Source: Deltaproteobacteria bacterium (GTDB lineage: Bacteria > UBA10199 > JACPAL01 > GCA-016699445). Taken from it: 64,000 nucleotides of DNA. The notes beneath the pieces are model-generated. The model ran no database searches and was not told where the DNA came from. It was given only the letters and a program-made list of their open reading frames with translations. This document shows positions 18,942-29,090 of this stretch, piece by piece; position 1 is the first letter of the stretch; the number at the start of each line of letters is the position of its first letter. The stretch lies in contig CP064976.1 in assembly GCA_016699445.1 (NCBI GenBank), positions 744,001-808,000 on the forward strand. The letters run 5' to 3'. A program made the translations under genes and the position numbers.

Positions 18942-19973
18942 CAAAGATGATTTCATTTTTTCCAAATACTCACGAAGAAAAGCATAAAAGACGCCTAAAA
19001 TTATAGCCATAATAAACGACTGGATGACAATTATAGCTCGTTTTGGTTTATATTTTTTAAAAGGCACTCGAGCCCAATCGACAACTTGAAAGTTTAACTC
19101 TTCCTTTTGTTCTTCGATCTTAGCCATTTCATATTGTTGTGTTAGTAAGCCATGAACTTGACCTAAGAGTTCTCGCTTTACAGTCAGATACTGTAAATAA
19201 ACTTGCTGGGGCACATTTTTAACAATCTTCGTTTGATTAATCCTCTTGCCCATATCATCTATTTTAGCCTGTATTTTTTCAACCTCACTATTCTCATTTT
19301 TAACTCTATCATCAGTTTCTTCTAAAGAAACATTCACATCTAACATTGGGTTCACGTTGGAAACGTTATTTGTTTTATAAAACTCAGTCAGTTCTTTACC
19401 TGATTCCAACAAATCTTTCTTAACCCCTTCGAGTTGCCCTTCAATAAAAATTCTATTTCTTTTTGCTGCCGTAAAAGCATTCTCCCTAATATAAGCTCCA
19501 GCTTCTTCAATATAATGATTAACCATATCTGCGGCTAACTTTGGGTCTTTATAAACTGCGGACACAATAATCAGCTGTGATTTTTTATCCTCTGTAAATG
19601 TAACAGTATTATTTAATGCTTCAATAATGGTTTCCAGGTTTCTATCGACATCTTCCTTTTCAAACAACACCCTTTCTAAAGCATATTTTTGAATTAATTT
19701 CTCGGCCAATGCACGACTTCTAAAAATAGCCAAAATTTGATTTGAATTCCCCGCCGATCCGCCAACACCTAAAGCAAGCTGGGCCATAAGTGAAGCCCCG
19801 CCAGCCTTATTGCTGCCTGCGGCCATAAGAGTTGCTTCAGCAAGATAAGTTTTTTTTAACGACAAAGCATAAAGTATGGAGACTAGAGTAACTGTAAGAA
19901 CAATTATAATTATACTTCTCTTGTGTTTCAAAACAACTTTAATGAGCTCCAATAAATTAATGTCATCTTCCAT
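18909..19973 (-). CDS. Chain-length determinant (Wzz/GNVR-domain) protein
   Basis: 354 residues. An N-terminal membrane helix (SIIIIVLTVTLVSILYALSL) and a C-terminal one (AIIVIQSFIMAIILGVFYAF) flank a periplasmic domain with long coiled-coil stretches, the layout of Wzz/PCP co-polymerases. VVDWARVPFKKYKPKRAIIV just before the last helix is the conserved proline-rich entry. It has no cytoplasmic kinase domain, so it is a PCP-1 or kinase-less type. It sets polysaccharide chain length together with the Wzy-type polymerase. It is four bases from the Wza gene. The 3' end is convergent with, and overlaps, wzi. Confidence 0.9.
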   Translation of the reverse strand: MEDDINLLELIKVVLKHKRSIIIIVLTVTLVSILYALSLKKTYLAEATLMAAGSNKAGGASLMAQLALGVGGSAGNSNQILAIFRSRALAEKLIQKYALERVLFEKEDVDRNLETIIEALNNTVTFTEDKKSQLIIVSAVYKDPKLAADMVNHYIEEAGAYIRENAFTAAKRNRIFIEGQLEGVKKDLLESGKELTEFYKTNNVSNVNPMLDVNVSLEETDDRVKNENSEVEKIQAKIDDMGKRINQTKIVKNVPQQVYLQYLTVKRELLGQVHGLLTQQYEMAKIEEQKEELNFQVVDWARVPFKKYKPKRAIIVIQSFIMAIILGVFYAFLREYLEKMKSSLLGSDRQINTK

Positions 19974-19977
19974 ATAA

Positions 19978-21082
19978 TTATCTTGTCAGCGTGAGTACAG
20001 TTGTTGTGACGCCTAAAACAGAAGTGGTCAGCCCCAATATCAAGGACAATAATCCTTCAGGAGGTAAATATTTTTCTGGCACCACAATAGTATCTCCAGG
20101 TGAGATCACTGTATTATTTCTTGCTTTAACTGTCTTCCCATCTGAAGTTATAATCCTTATTTTTCTATTCTTAGCCAACTTGTTTGCTCCACCTGCCAAC
20201 GTCAAATATTGCCTAACACCATAGTAAGTTGTAAAAGGATATGCTCCTGGTTTAAAGACAGCACCTAAAACAAAAATTTTCGAGTCATAAGATGGAACAA
20301 AAAGCGCACCCTCTCCAGGTAAAGAGGTTAAATTATAATCAAACTTTTTATTTTTTAGGAAAAAAATGTGGGGCAACAATAACGTCTGCATTCTCTAAAA
20401 TAAAATCTTTTCGATGCTCATCATCATTCACTACATTGATAATAATTTTATCTCCATTTACATATCTTATTATTTTCAAAGGAACGTTTCGATCTAATCC
20501 TGAAGCAAACCCACCGACTAGACTTAGCAAATCTTGGATGTTTTTTTCATTCAACAATTCATATACGCCTGGGCGCACTACACTCCCCACCATCTGAACT
20601 ACTTTACCTTGTAATGGAACAAATATTGTATCGTTATCTAATAAATACGGATTTGAATTAAGATCTCCAAACTGCTTGAAGGCATTTAAATCCACTTTTT
20701 GATTTTTCGAGTTTTCGCGTTTAATTTCAATCCTACGATTAGATCCTCTCTCAAGAATATCTCCTGCGATTTGTATAGCTTCCGACAATCGGGGCGAAGC
20801 TGGAACTCGATAAGTACCTGGCTTATTCACCTCTCCCAAAATATGCACTTGATAAGTAAGGCCACCAAAAGTTTGCTCCTGTAGAAGAGGACTTCCTTTT
20901 GTCACATCTGCCAGACCTCCTCCCGCAGAGCCTGACTTGCTTCCAAAGCTAGAACTTGTTAAACGACTCACATCTGCGCCTTCCGTAGTGGAGGAAGCAC
21001 TTACCGCTTGCTGAGCAAACAATGTACATGAAAAATTAGAAATAATGATGGCAATAGCAATAATTTTATTAATCTTTGTCAA
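19978..21082 (-). CDS. Wza-type polysaccharide export protein with SLBB domains, frameshifted
   Basis: Restored length about 367 residues. N-terminal export signal with LIPO-like IISNFSCTLFAQQ. It then has three SLBB-type repeats: YQVHILGEVNKPGTYRVPA, GKVVQMVGSVVRPGVYELL and KIFVLGAVFKPGAYPFTTYY, each followed by a GG.... region. The last 30 residues are hydrophobic (LLSLILGLTTSVLGVTTTVL), perhaps the membrane-spanning helix. The frame breaks around 20351-20366, in an A7 or adjacent T6 run; one base fewer joins IVAPH to KNKKFDYN. It exports the assembled polysaccharide through the outer membrane. The gene is directly upstream of wzz on the same strand. Confidence 0.83.
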
Positions 21083-21161
21083 AGTGTGGTGGCTGGTAAC
21101 AGTTGGAACGAGAAATTGTCAATTTATTACCACTATAGCTACTTATTGAAAGCTAATGGAT

Positions 21162-22982
21162 CTAAGCCACTGAATTCTTAAGAAAAGGGGCTGGCACAAC
21201 CTCGGATGGCAAAACTTGAAAATGCGCATGCATAAATTCAGGAACTAATATTTTTAATTTATTAAACATTTCTTCCTCAGACCTTTTATAACAAGAGTCC
21301 AATAATGATAGAATGGTTGACCGAAGCCATACTAAATTCACATGAGTTGACTTTCCTATTGTTATATTTTCATACTGAGTTTTCTTTTCAGCCTCATCAT
21401 GCAACAGTTCTTCATATAATTTTTCACCAGGTCGCAAACCTATATACTGAATATCAATCTCCTTATATGGCTGTCTTCCCGCTAAAAATATTAAGTCTTC
21501 TGCCATTTCTGATATTTTTACAGGCCTGCCCATGTTTAAAATAAATATTTCACCACCATTACCAATGCTAGCAGCTTGCATAACCAATTGCACAGCTTCA
21601 TTAGTTAACATAAAGTAACGCGTTACATCAGGGTGCGTAACGGTTACAGGCCCCCCTTTATTAATCTGGTCAATAAATTTTGGGATTACACTTCCTGAGC
21701 TACCGAGTACATTACCAAATCTTACTGATATGTATTCAGTATTACTTTGAACATTTAAGTTTTGGATATATAGTTCCGCAACTCTTTTACTAGCGCCCAT
21801 AATATTAGTAGGTCTCACAGCCTTATCTGTTGAAATAAGAACAAACTTTTTAACTCCATATTTCTCAGATAAATTTGCAACTGTCATTGTCCCCAAGATA
21901 TTATTAATCACACCTTCATAAGGACTTTCTTCAACAAGGGGAACATGCTTATAAGCTGCGGCATGAAACACAACATCAGGCATTTCCGCTTCAAAACAAG
22001 TTTGCATTAATTCTAATTGAGTTACACTCAGTAATACACATCTTATATTTTTGTAATTGTGAAATTCTTCTTTAATAGAATATAAATTATACTCAGAATG
22101 ATCGACAAAAATCAGTTTCTTGGCTCCAAAACGAATACATTGCCTTGAAATCTCAGAGCCTATTGAGCCACCGGCACCAGTAATTAGAATTACTTTCCCT
22201 TCAATAAAACTTCTAATTTGATGAGCATCAAGATCTTTAGGCTCCCTACGTAACAAATCAACAATATCTATATTTTTAATATTAACTTCTTTGACAAGCA
22301 TATTAGGAAAACTTGGAACAATACGACAAGATATACCTTCTTTCCGACATAGACGCGTAATAAATCTTATTTTATCACCTTCAAGTGTAGAAATCGCAAT
22401 AATAAGCTCAGAAATCTTTTGCTTGCTGATAATTAATGACAAATCGTCAATAGGGCCAAATATTGGAATATTATGAAGTCTCTTTCCTATTTTATTCAAA
22501 TCATCATCTATAAAGCCTATCATTTGATATTCTTCAGGATTTCTCAGCAGCTTTCTAACTACATCTTCGCCTAAATCGCCAGCACCATAAATCATTACCC
22601 TTTTTGAACCTTCTAATCGCCTGACTTCTGAAAAATAGCGCGGGGCAAACCTGACCAAACCTATAAAAAATGTTGTTAAAAGAAAATCCATCGCAAAAAA
22701 ACCTAAAGGAAATTTGTAGTCAGAGAAAAGCCTGTTAAAGGAAAAGTATATAAAAGTAGAAAAAATACTTGCCCGTATAATAACAACCGCAAGTGACAAA
22801 CCTGCAAACCTAAGAATCGTACTATACAGACCGTAATAAGCAAAAAAGAAGATTTTCATCGTTAGAAACAAAATCATTATTGCGATCGCATCTTTTTCAA
22901 CATGCATCCAATAAGTTGAAAGCAGAAAAGAAATAGCAAGCAACACTAAATCCGTTCCATATAATAAAATGCGATTTTTCAC
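21162..22982 (-). CDS. CapD/WbpM/FlaA1-type membrane nucleoside-diphosphate-sugar 4,6-dehydratase
   Basis: 606 residues, the usual length of the two-domain CapD/WbpM family. Four membrane helices occupy the first 110 residues. A CoA-binding-like Rossmann domain follows (VMIYGAGDLGEDVVRKLL), then the catalytic SDR domain with ILITGAGGSIGSEISRQ, FHAAAYKHVPLVEE and the signature STDKAVRPTNIMGASKR. The family converts UDP-GlcNAc to a 4-keto-6-deoxy product, the first step toward D-QuiNAc, D-FucNAc or bacillosamine. The epimerase/reductase genes at 23.6-31 kb could use its product. Confidence 0.93.
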   Translation of the reverse strand: MKNRILLYGTDLVLLAISFLLSTYWMHVEKDAIAIMILFLTMKIFFFAYYGLYSTILRFAGLSLAVVIIRASIFSTFIYFSFNRLFSDYKFPLGFFAMDFLLTTFFIGLVRFAPRYFSEVRRLEGSKRVMIYGAGDLGEDVVRKLLRNPEEYQMIGFIDDDLNKIGKRLHNIPIFGPIDDLSLIISKQKISELIIAISTLEGDKIRFITRLCRKEGISCRIVPSFPNMLVKEVNIKNIDIVDLLRREPKDLDAHQIRSFIEGKVILITGAGGSIGSEISRQCIRFGAKKLIFVDHSEYNLYSIKEEFHNYKNIRCVLLSVTQLELMQTCFEAEMPDVVFHAAAYKHVPLVEESPYEGVINNILGTMTVANLSEKYGVKKFVLISTDKAVRPTNIMGASKRVAELYIQNLNVQSNTEYISVRFGNVLGSSGSVIPKFIDQINKGGPVTVTHPDVTRYFMLTNEAVQLVMQAASIGNGGEIFILNMGRPVKISEMAEDLIFLAGRQPYKEIDIQYIGLRPGEKLYEELLHDEAEKKTQYENITIGKSTHVNLVWLRSTILSLLDSCYKRSEEEMFNKLKILVPEFMHAHFQVLPSEVVPAPFLKNSVA

Positions 22983-23069
22983 GGTGACTAAGTACTATCG
23001 ATAGAGCATGCTCATGACAAATAATATTTTAAGATCAGGCCTTTAATTTAAGACACTTACCAAGTGTTG

Positions 23070-23634
23070 TTAATGTGAAATATTTTCACGCTTTAAAACT
23101 TTAATTAAAGTTAACCAAAGGATATAAATATCAAACCAAAATGATTGTTGATTCATATAATCACAATCTATTTTTACCTTCGATGAAATTGGCAACTCAT
23201 CGCGGCCATTTATTTGAGCTAAACCTGTGAGACCTGGCATCAATTTATTCACGCCATATTTATTACGTAGCTCAATTAAATCAGTTTGATTAAAAAAGTG
23301 CGGGTCGCGGGCCAACAAAACTCATATCTCCTTTAAATATACTCCAAATTTGAGGAAGCTCATCCAAACTTGTCTTACGCAAAAAGCTACCAACAGGGTT
23401 TAAATAACTTTCAGGAGATGACAATAAGTGCGTTGCAACTTGTGGAGCATCTAGTCGCATTGTGCGAAATTTCGGCATTTTAAATATCTTATTATTTTTA
23501 CCGACACGATCAGACCAATAGATAATAGGTCCTTGAGATGTCAGATTAATAATTGCTGCAATGAAAAAGAGCGGAATAATAATGAGAGGGCCTACGATCA
23601 AAGCTAAGATAAGGTCTGAACAACGTTTTAACAT
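23070..23634 (-). CDS. Initiating sugar-phosphate transferase (bacterial sugar transferase, WbaP/WbpL-like partner), frameshifted
   Basis: Restored length about 187 residues, the short WcaJ/PglC-type core. N-terminal membrane re-entrant helix (LILALIVGPLIIIPLFFIAAI), then the catalytic signature SQGPIIYWSDRVGKNNKIF, KFRTMR, and LRKTSLDELPQIWSIFKGDMSFVGPRPALF. PGLTGLAQINGRDE follows in another frame. The break is in a run of six A (23292-23297); five restore the frame. The enzyme moves a sugar phosphate, probably QuiNAc or a related sugar, from a UDP donor to undecaprenyl phosphate to start each repeat unit. It overlaps the next gene upstream by seven bases. Confidence 0.85.
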
Positions 23635-24605
23635 GAGTGATTGTTTATATTTTTATTTAAGAAATCATGTGCTGTTTTTTTGAGCGCTTGATCGATACTA
23701 ATAGGCGGAGCCCAATTTAATAATCGGCAAGCTTTCGAAATATCTACTCGTAATGAGGCACATAATTTGTGTGCCAACTCCTGCTTTCCCAATAATGAAG
23801 CCATCGCCATTATAACCCCTATAGGTATGGGAATTAATCTTGGAGACACACCCAATGCCAAAGAAGTTCGTCGTAACAACTCAGTAGTAGATAGATCTTC
23901 TCCGTCACTCACTAAGAAGATTTGATTAACTGCTGCAGGATGAAACATACATGTTTCAATGAAACTTATTAAATTATCTAATGCAACTAAGCTTCTATGA
24001 TTATGGATAGAGCCTAGTGGCAGAGGTACACCTTTATATAACCATTTCATCATTGATAAAAAATTTGATTTTACTTCTGGGCCATACACTAACGGCGGGC
24101 GAATTATCACAACTTCAAGCTTAGCCTTATGAGCAAAATTCAGTAATGCTTGCTCTGCTTCATATTTACTTATTCCATAAAAATCTTTTGCTTGAGCAAG
24201 ACAGCTTTCAGTATATGGCAAATGTTGAGAATCCATCCATCCTTCACCATTTACTTTTATTGAGCTTAGATAAATTAATCTTTTTACTCCTGCTTTTACA
24301 GCAGCTGTGGCCAAAGCCATTGTTCCATCAACGTTAACTTTACGATACTCATTTAATTCTTCTTGTACTGAATCTACCTTTATATGTACGCGCGCAGCCA
24401 AATGGACAACGATATCTACTCCCGACAAAGCCGTTTCCCAACTTGTTGCAAGACTCATATCACCAATAATAAAGCTTTTATTCGGGTTTATTTGATGTTT
24501 TTTACTTCTATAAGTACAAACGACATCATAACCTTTTGCTAAAAAATATTCCGAAATGTTACGGCCAATGAATCCGTTAGCACCTGTAATTAAAACTCTT
24601 TTCAT
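23628..24605 (-). CDS. NAD-dependent epimerase/dehydratase (extended SDR)
   Basis: 325 residues from the ATG at 24605; an upstream extension exists but overlaps the neighbouring gene. NAD-binding motif VLITGANGFIGRNISEYF, DIVVHLAARVH, the serine of YLSSIKVNGEG and the YGISKYEAEQ catalytic Tyr-Lys pair are all present. Similar proteins (WbpV/WbpK type) reduce or epimerise the 4-keto group of UDP-4-keto-6-deoxy-HexNAc. Its place between the initiating transferase and the UDP-GlcNAc 2-epimerase fits conversion of the CapD product to UDP-QuiNAc or UDP-FucNAc. The product's stereochemistry cannot be told from sequence. Confidence 0.85.
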   Translation of the reverse strand: MKRVLITGANGFIGRNISEYFLAKGYDVVCTYRSKKHQINPNKSFIIGDMSLATSWETALSGVDIVVHLAARVHIKVDSVQEELNEYRKVNVDGTMALATAAVKAGVKRLIYLSSIKVNGEGWMDSQHLPYTESCLAQAKDFYGISKYEAEQALLNFAHKAKLEVVIIRPPLVYGPEVKSNFLSMMKWLYKGVPLPLGSIHNHRSLVALDNLISFIETCMFHPAAVNQIFLVSDGEDLSTTELLRRTSLALGVSPRLIPIPIGVIMAMASLLGKQELAHKLCASLRVDISKACRLLNWAPPISIDQALKKTAHDFLNKNINNHSC

Positions 24606-24606
24606 A

Positions 24607-25689
24607 TTAAAAAAAGTTGGTGATCTGTGTACGCAGTACATTGATGACTACTGCTGAAGGAGAAAAGTTTTCCTCTAACTCATAACGAGCACTCCAAGGT
24701 TGGGTGACAGCTGTCTTAACAGACTCAACAATATTATCTATATCAAGGCCTGAAACAATATTCCCACCACTTTCAATAGTTTCTGGGCGTTCGGTAGCCA
24801 TCCTCAAGCTTACATTCGGCACTTTATAGAAAAGACCTTCTTCTGCAGCCGTACCAGAATCCGATAAGACACAGTAAGCTTCTTTGAGAAGACAGTTAAA
24901 ATCATAGAAACCAAGTGGCTGTATAATTTTAACGCCCCTTGGAATTTCAAGGTTATTCATTTTACTCTTTGTCCTCGGATGCATCGGGTAAATAATATCT
25001 CGCTTAAAAAATATAGATAGTTGTGATAAAGCAGCGAAGATATTTCGGAGATATTCTAAATTATCAACATTTTCACTTCTGTGTGCTGTAACTAAAATAT
25101 ATGATTTCGGTTCCAACCCTAACGTCCCAAGAATCTTGCTAGCCTCAATTTGAGGCTGAAAAGCACGCATAGCTTCAAATGTAGTATTTCCCGTTACAAA
25201 TATTTTCGCAGGGTGAATATTTTCTCTAATTAAATTTTCTCGATGATAGCGGTTGTACGGCAATAGAATATCACTCATATGGTCAATAAGAATACGATTA
25301 CGCTGTTCCGGCATTCTCCGATCCCATGCTCGCAAACCAGCTTCCATATGGAATACTTTAATTTTACGCTGAGATGCTGGCATAATAGATAAGCCACTGT
25401 AAGTATCGCCTAAAATTAATAAGGCATCAGGCTTGACTTTTTCCATTAATGAATCGGATTTCATTATCACATCAGCCACCTCCCGACTATAACTCGAAGT
25501 ATCAATTCCAAGTTCGAAATCAGGCTTGCGGAGTTGAAGATCTTGAAAGAAAAATTCCCTTAATTCTGGAGTAAAGTTTTGACCAGTGTGCACCATAATA
25601 TGCTCAAAATTAAGCTGATCCAGCTTTTTTAAAGTGCCCCACATTTTAATCATTTCAGGTCTAGTTCCAAAAATCGACATTACTTTCAT
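24607..25689 (-). CDS. UDP-N-acetylglucosamine 2-epimerase-family enzyme (WecB/FnlC-like)
   Basis: 360 residues from the ATG at 25689, which has GGAG six bases upstream; a TTG at 25701 is also open. SIFGTRPEMIKM, VHTGQNFTPELREFFF, LGDTYSGL, HMEAGLRAWDRRMPEQ and VTAHRSENVDN are the family motifs, and SDSGTAAEEG stands where most members have TDSGG-QEE. That variant and the F-E-L-G-I-D segment resemble FnlC/WbjD, which epimerise C2 in UDP-L-FucNAc or UDP-L-QuiNAc synthesis, rather than plain WecB. An RmlD-like reductase lies three genes upstream, as in those pathways. Confidence 0.85.
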   Translation of the reverse strand: MKVMSIFGTRPEMIKMWGTLKKLDQLNFEHIMVHTGQNFTPELREFFFQDLQLRKPDFELGIDTSSYSREVADVIMKSDSLMEKVKPDALLILGDTYSGLSIMPASQRKIKVFHMEAGLRAWDRRMPEQRNRILIDHMSDILLPYNRYHRENLIRENIHPAKIFVTGNTTFEAMRAFQPQIEASKILGTLGLEPKSYILVTAHRSENVDNLEYLRNIFAALSQLSIFFKRDIIYPMHPRTKSKMNNLEIPRGVKIIQPLGFYDFNCLLKEAYCVLSDSGTAAEEGLFYKVPNVSLRMATERPETIESGGNIVSGLDIDNIVESVKTAVTQPWSARYELEENFSPSAVVINVLRTQITNFF

Positions 25690-25711
25690 AGTGATCTCCA
25701 ATAATTAATAT

Positions 25712-26989
25712 TTAATTTAGTTGTACAGGATGTTGAATTATCTGAACATTGGGAAGGGGAACGATCATATTGCCTCCACCATCAAGGTATCTTGAATTTT
25801 TTTTGGCGATTTCATTAAAAAAACTCCATGCAAATATTAAAAGATAATCTGGAGGAGGCGACTTTAAGAGAATAGAATTGGGTTGTATTAAAAAATGTGA
25901 TCCGGGAGTATAAAAACCAGCCTTCGCAGGGGCATCATCTATCATATAATTCATGTGCTTATGGGTTATACCGCAATATTGGATCATGGTATTAGCACGG
26001 CCCGATGCTCCATAACCAACGACGGTTTTCCCTTTACTATTAATGTGTTCCAGCAAATCCATTAATTTTTCTTTGCGCTTAGCTATATCAGAGGCGAATT
26101 GTGCATATGTTTCAGCACGATTAAACCCATTAGCAATCTCTTCTTTTTCTAAAAACTTTCTTTGAGCAGAGATTGCAGTGCTATGACAACTACCTTTCTT
26201 ACATACATAATATCGCATCGAACCAGCATGAATAGGAATTGGTTTCACATCAAATATCATCATGTCATAGCGATCAAAATGATTCATCAATGATAACAAA
26301 GAATGATAGTATAGGTGCTCATGATAGATCATGTCATACTGCAGCTCGTTGATTATTTTTCCGAGGTAATGTACTTCAAAAATAAATACTCCATCGGGTT
26401 TAAGAACATTACATATGGCTCGTGTGATACCCTGCATGTCAGGAATATGTGCATAGACATTGTTCGCAATCACCATATCAACATTGCCATATTTAGAGAT
26501 AATATCTTCAGAAACTTTCTCATTAAAAAAATCATTGATTACCGATATTCGGGGATCGTTGATTGTCTTAACAATATTAGTTGCCGGATCAACACCAATC
26601 ACCGTACCAATCTTCTGATCAGCTAGTGGGTTCAACAGCACGCCATCATTACATCCAAATTCAACTACGGTAGATTTTTTAGGATCACGAAGAAAACGAG
26701 AAGTCACTTCAACAGCGTAACTTTCAAAATGCTCTCGCAGAGTTTTAATCGAAGAAGAGAAATAAAAGTAATTTTCAAATAATACCTTCGCACTTACTTT
26801 ATCGACAACTTGAACAGCAAAACAATCATTACAAAAATATAATCTTAGAGGATACTTTACTTCACTATCAAAATCCTGAGGCATTAAAAAAGCTCCTGCT
26901 AAAGCCATCTCACCAAAATCAATAATTTGTGTCATTGATTTACTATTGCAAAAAGAACAATTCACTAATGTCTGCTCCTGATTTAACAT
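25712..26989 (-). CDS. Class I SAM C-methyltransferase (Methyltransf_13/14 type)
   Basis: 425 residues. A zinc-binding N-terminus (CSFCNSK ... CNDCFAVQ) is followed by FENYFYFSSS and the SAM-binding motif VVEFGCNDGVLL. The C-terminal third has VVGYGASGRANT, a Rossmann-like glycine motif of the Methyltransf_14 domain. This three-domain layout is that of sugar C-methyltransferases acting on NDP-4-keto-6-deoxy sugars (TylC3/NovU family). It implies that a branched-chain deoxy sugar may occur in the glycan. The conserved YHEHLYYHS segment holds the likely catalytic Glu-His pair. Confidence 0.85.
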   Translation of the reverse strand: MLNQEQTLVNCSFCNSKSMTQIIDFGEMALAGAFLMPQDFDSEVKYPLRLYFCNDCFAVQVVDKVSAKVLFENYFYFSSSIKTLREHFESYAVEVTSRFLRDPKKSTVVEFGCNDGVLLNPLADQKIGTVIGVDPATNIVKTINDPRISVINDFFNEKVSEDIISKYGNVDMVIANNVYAHIPDMQGITRAICNVLKPDGVFIFEVHYLGKIINELQYDMIYHEHLYYHSLLSLMNHFDRYDMMIFDVKPIPIHAGSMRYYVCKKGSCHSTAISAQRKFLEKEEIANGFNRAETYAQFASDIAKRKEKLMDLLEHINSKGKTVVGYGASGRANTMIQYCGITHKHMNYMIDDAPAKAGFYTPGSHFLIQPNSILLKSPPPDYLLIFAWSFFNEIAKKNSRYLDGGGNMIVPLPNVQIIQHPVQLN

Positions 26990-27006
26990 TTTATATCCTT
27001 ATTTTT

Positions 27007-28230
27007 TTAATCTTCTATCTTATTATAAGATGAATATCCTTTAGAAAAATGCTTTAATATTTGCTGAGCTGCAGAGGTGACGCTAAACTTATCATGTAAT
27101 AATTTATAGGCATTCATACCCATCTGATGTCTTAATTCTTGATCTCGAGCCAGTTCCAACATGTGTTTTCGAAAAGATTCGTCATCGCCATTTTCACATG
27201 CTATTCCCGCATTATACTGGTGAACTATCTGACTAAAATCATTTCCAGGATTAATGCTAGCCAACATAGGTTTTTTCAACTGCATGTAACCAAGCATTTT
27301 CCCTGGAAAGTTTTGCGTTTTAAGATCTTTCCTTAAGGTTATTAGCCCTACATCACATTCAGTTAATATCTTTAAGTATTCATCATGAGAAACAGCAGTT
27401 AAAATTTTTATATTCTGCAAATTATTCTGCTTTATTGTCCTCTCTATTCGGTCATATTCACTACCCTCTCCAATAAGCAGAAAAAATATTTTCTTTTCAC
27501 TTCTTACACTCATAGCAAGACGCAATATATTATCTACATCTTGTGCAATTCCAAAATTACCACCATAGATAAATATCACTTTATCCTGCAAACCAAATTG
27601 AGATCGAAACTTGGAAGAAGATTCATATTGGAAGTGAGTATTTGTCCAATTAAAGAGAACTTCCAAGTTGTATTTTTTTTCCAAACTAGACTTTAAAAAG
27701 TAGTTCAAATTTGCAGGTGACTGAACTCCAATGATATCGGCCGATCTATATAACTTCAATTCATTCCATTTAAAATACCAATATATAGGATTAGATTGCC
27801 TAAGCAGACCTGCATCTAAGGCCCATTGTGGAAACAAATCTCGCAAGACCAGATAGCTACCACATTTATTTACAGCTTTGATTTTTCTTACCAGACTGCT
27901 CCAAAATATCGTCGGAGAATAATAAATCACTAAGTCGCAAGAATTTTGTTCAAAAAATTTGTGCGCATATTTCCATATTAACCTTGGAAGTTGGATTTCA
28001 TTAATGGCTCTCACAATTCTAGAGATCTGCTTAAGATTTCCAGATCTTACCCTTATAATTTTTATATCATTTTCTTTAGAAATATTAATATCCGTGGTCA
28101 AATTGGGCTCACCTGTAATAATTGTCACTTGGTGGCCTAATCGCAGCAATTCACCAGCTAGATCATGGAACATATTTGCACTTGATAATGGATGTGGCAA
28201 ATATCGATCTAATAAGAGAAATATTCTCAT
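27007..28230 (-). CDS. Glycosyltransferase family 4, WbuB-like
   Basis: 407 residues. RYLPHPLSSANMFHDLAGEL opens the acceptor domain; VLRDLFPQWALDAGLL is characteristic of the WbuB group; VIFIYGGNFGIAQDVDNIL opens the donor domain. WbuB proteins transfer L-FucNAc or related 6-deoxy-amino sugars to the undecaprenyl-linked acceptor. The adjacent RmlD-like and FnlC-like genes support an L-configured amino sugar as donor. The start overlaps the reductase stop by four bases. Confidence 0.86.
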   Translation of the reverse strand: MRIFLLLDRYLPHPLSSANMFHDLAGELLRLGHQVTIITGEPNLTTDINISKENDIKIIRVRSGNLKQISRIVRAINEIQLPRLIWKYAHKFFEQNSCDLVIYYSPTIFWSSLVRKIKAVNKCGSYLVLRDLFPQWALDAGLLRQSNPIYWYFKWNELKLYRSADIIGVQSPANLNYFLKSSLEKKYNLEVLFNWTNTHFQYESSSKFRSQFGLQDKVIFIYGGNFGIAQDVDNILRLAMSVRSEKKIFFLLIGEGSEYDRIERTIKQNNLQNIKILTAVSHDEYLKILTECDVGLITLRKDLKTQNFPGKMLGYMQLKKPMLASINPGNDFSQIVHQYNAGIACENGDDESFRKHMLELARDQELRHQMGMNAYKLLHDKFSVTSAAQQILKHFSKGYSSYNKIED

Positions 28231-29090
28231 AAGAAATATTGGTAGCTATGCATTGTTTTAATTAATTCTAACCAGCTTGGAGGTGTATACCCAGTAGCAA
28301 ATCGAAAACGGTCAGCGTTTAATGATCGGTCGATCATCACCTCTTTATCTGAAATAATCTCTATTGATTTATCATATACTTTCGCAACTAATTGAAGCAG
28401 GTCACATTTTGAAATTGGATTCGAAGCAATATGATACACTCCAAATAAATCAGGACGTGGAATAATAATATCTCGAATGATCTGAGCCAAGACAACAGTT
28501 GGCAACCCTGAATAAATAGCTTTACTAAAACATTTGCATTTTGTTTTCTGCGATAAAAACCATTCAATTAGACCTTCTTTTCCCCTCAATTCATGTCCAA
28601 TAATTGAAGTGCGCAATGTGATCGCGTGTCTCGAATGAACCTCCCCTAAATATTTTGATCGTCCATAAATATCTTGCGAATCTGCAAAATCAGTCTCTAT
28701 ATAATTACCTTTAGCACCAGAAAATATTCCGTCGCTACTCATATGAATAAATCGGGCATTGAATTCTCGACAAAGAGCTGAAAGCTGATGTGGTAGCATT
28801 GCATAAATAGGGATAATTTTTAGAGGATCATTAGTCGCTAATATTTTTTTCGACAAAGAGATGCAATTTACGACCACTTCAGGCTTGATCCTCAAAAAAA
28901 GGCTTTCTAAATCATTTCTGTTTTCAACATCGTAATTTCCGACCAGAAAGTCAGCGAATTTATCGGGGAAAAAATCTCTAGACGATGGAGTACGAACAGT
29001 ACCGTAGACTTGCCATCCTTTCTTTTCCATAAAGATATGCATTATATCATGGCCAAGCATACCAGTTGCACCAAGAACTAGAACTTTCAT
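28227..29090 (-). CDS. RmlD-like NDP-4-keto-sugar reductase (FnlB/WbvR type)
   Basis: 287 residues. Short-chain dehydrogenase with VLVLGATGMLGHDIMHIF at the N-terminus, NCISLSKK in place of RmlD's NAAAYT, FIHMSSDGIFSG and the catalytic YGRSKYLGE. The NCI-K substitution and the FPQWAL-type transferase next door are typical of the reductases in UDP-L-FucNAc or UDP-L-QuiNAc synthesis rather than dTDP-rhamnose synthesis. No rmlA, rmlB or rmlC of the rhamnose pathway is in this stretch. It overlaps the flanking genes by four bases on each side. Confidence 0.84.
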   Translation of the reverse strand: MKVLVLGATGMLGHDIMHIFMEKKGWQVYGTVRTPSSRDFFPDKFADFLVGNYDVENRNDLESLFLRIKPEVVVNCISLSKKILATNDPLKIIPIYAMLPHQLSALCREFNARFIHMSSDGIFSGAKGNYIETDFADSQDIYGRSKYLGEVHSRHAITLRTSIIGHELRGKEGLIEWFLSQKTKCKCFSKAIYSGLPTVVLAQIIRDIIIPRPDLFGVYHIASNPISKCDLLQLVAKVYDKSIEIISDKEVMIDRSLNADRFRFATGYTPPSWLELIKTMHSYQYFL

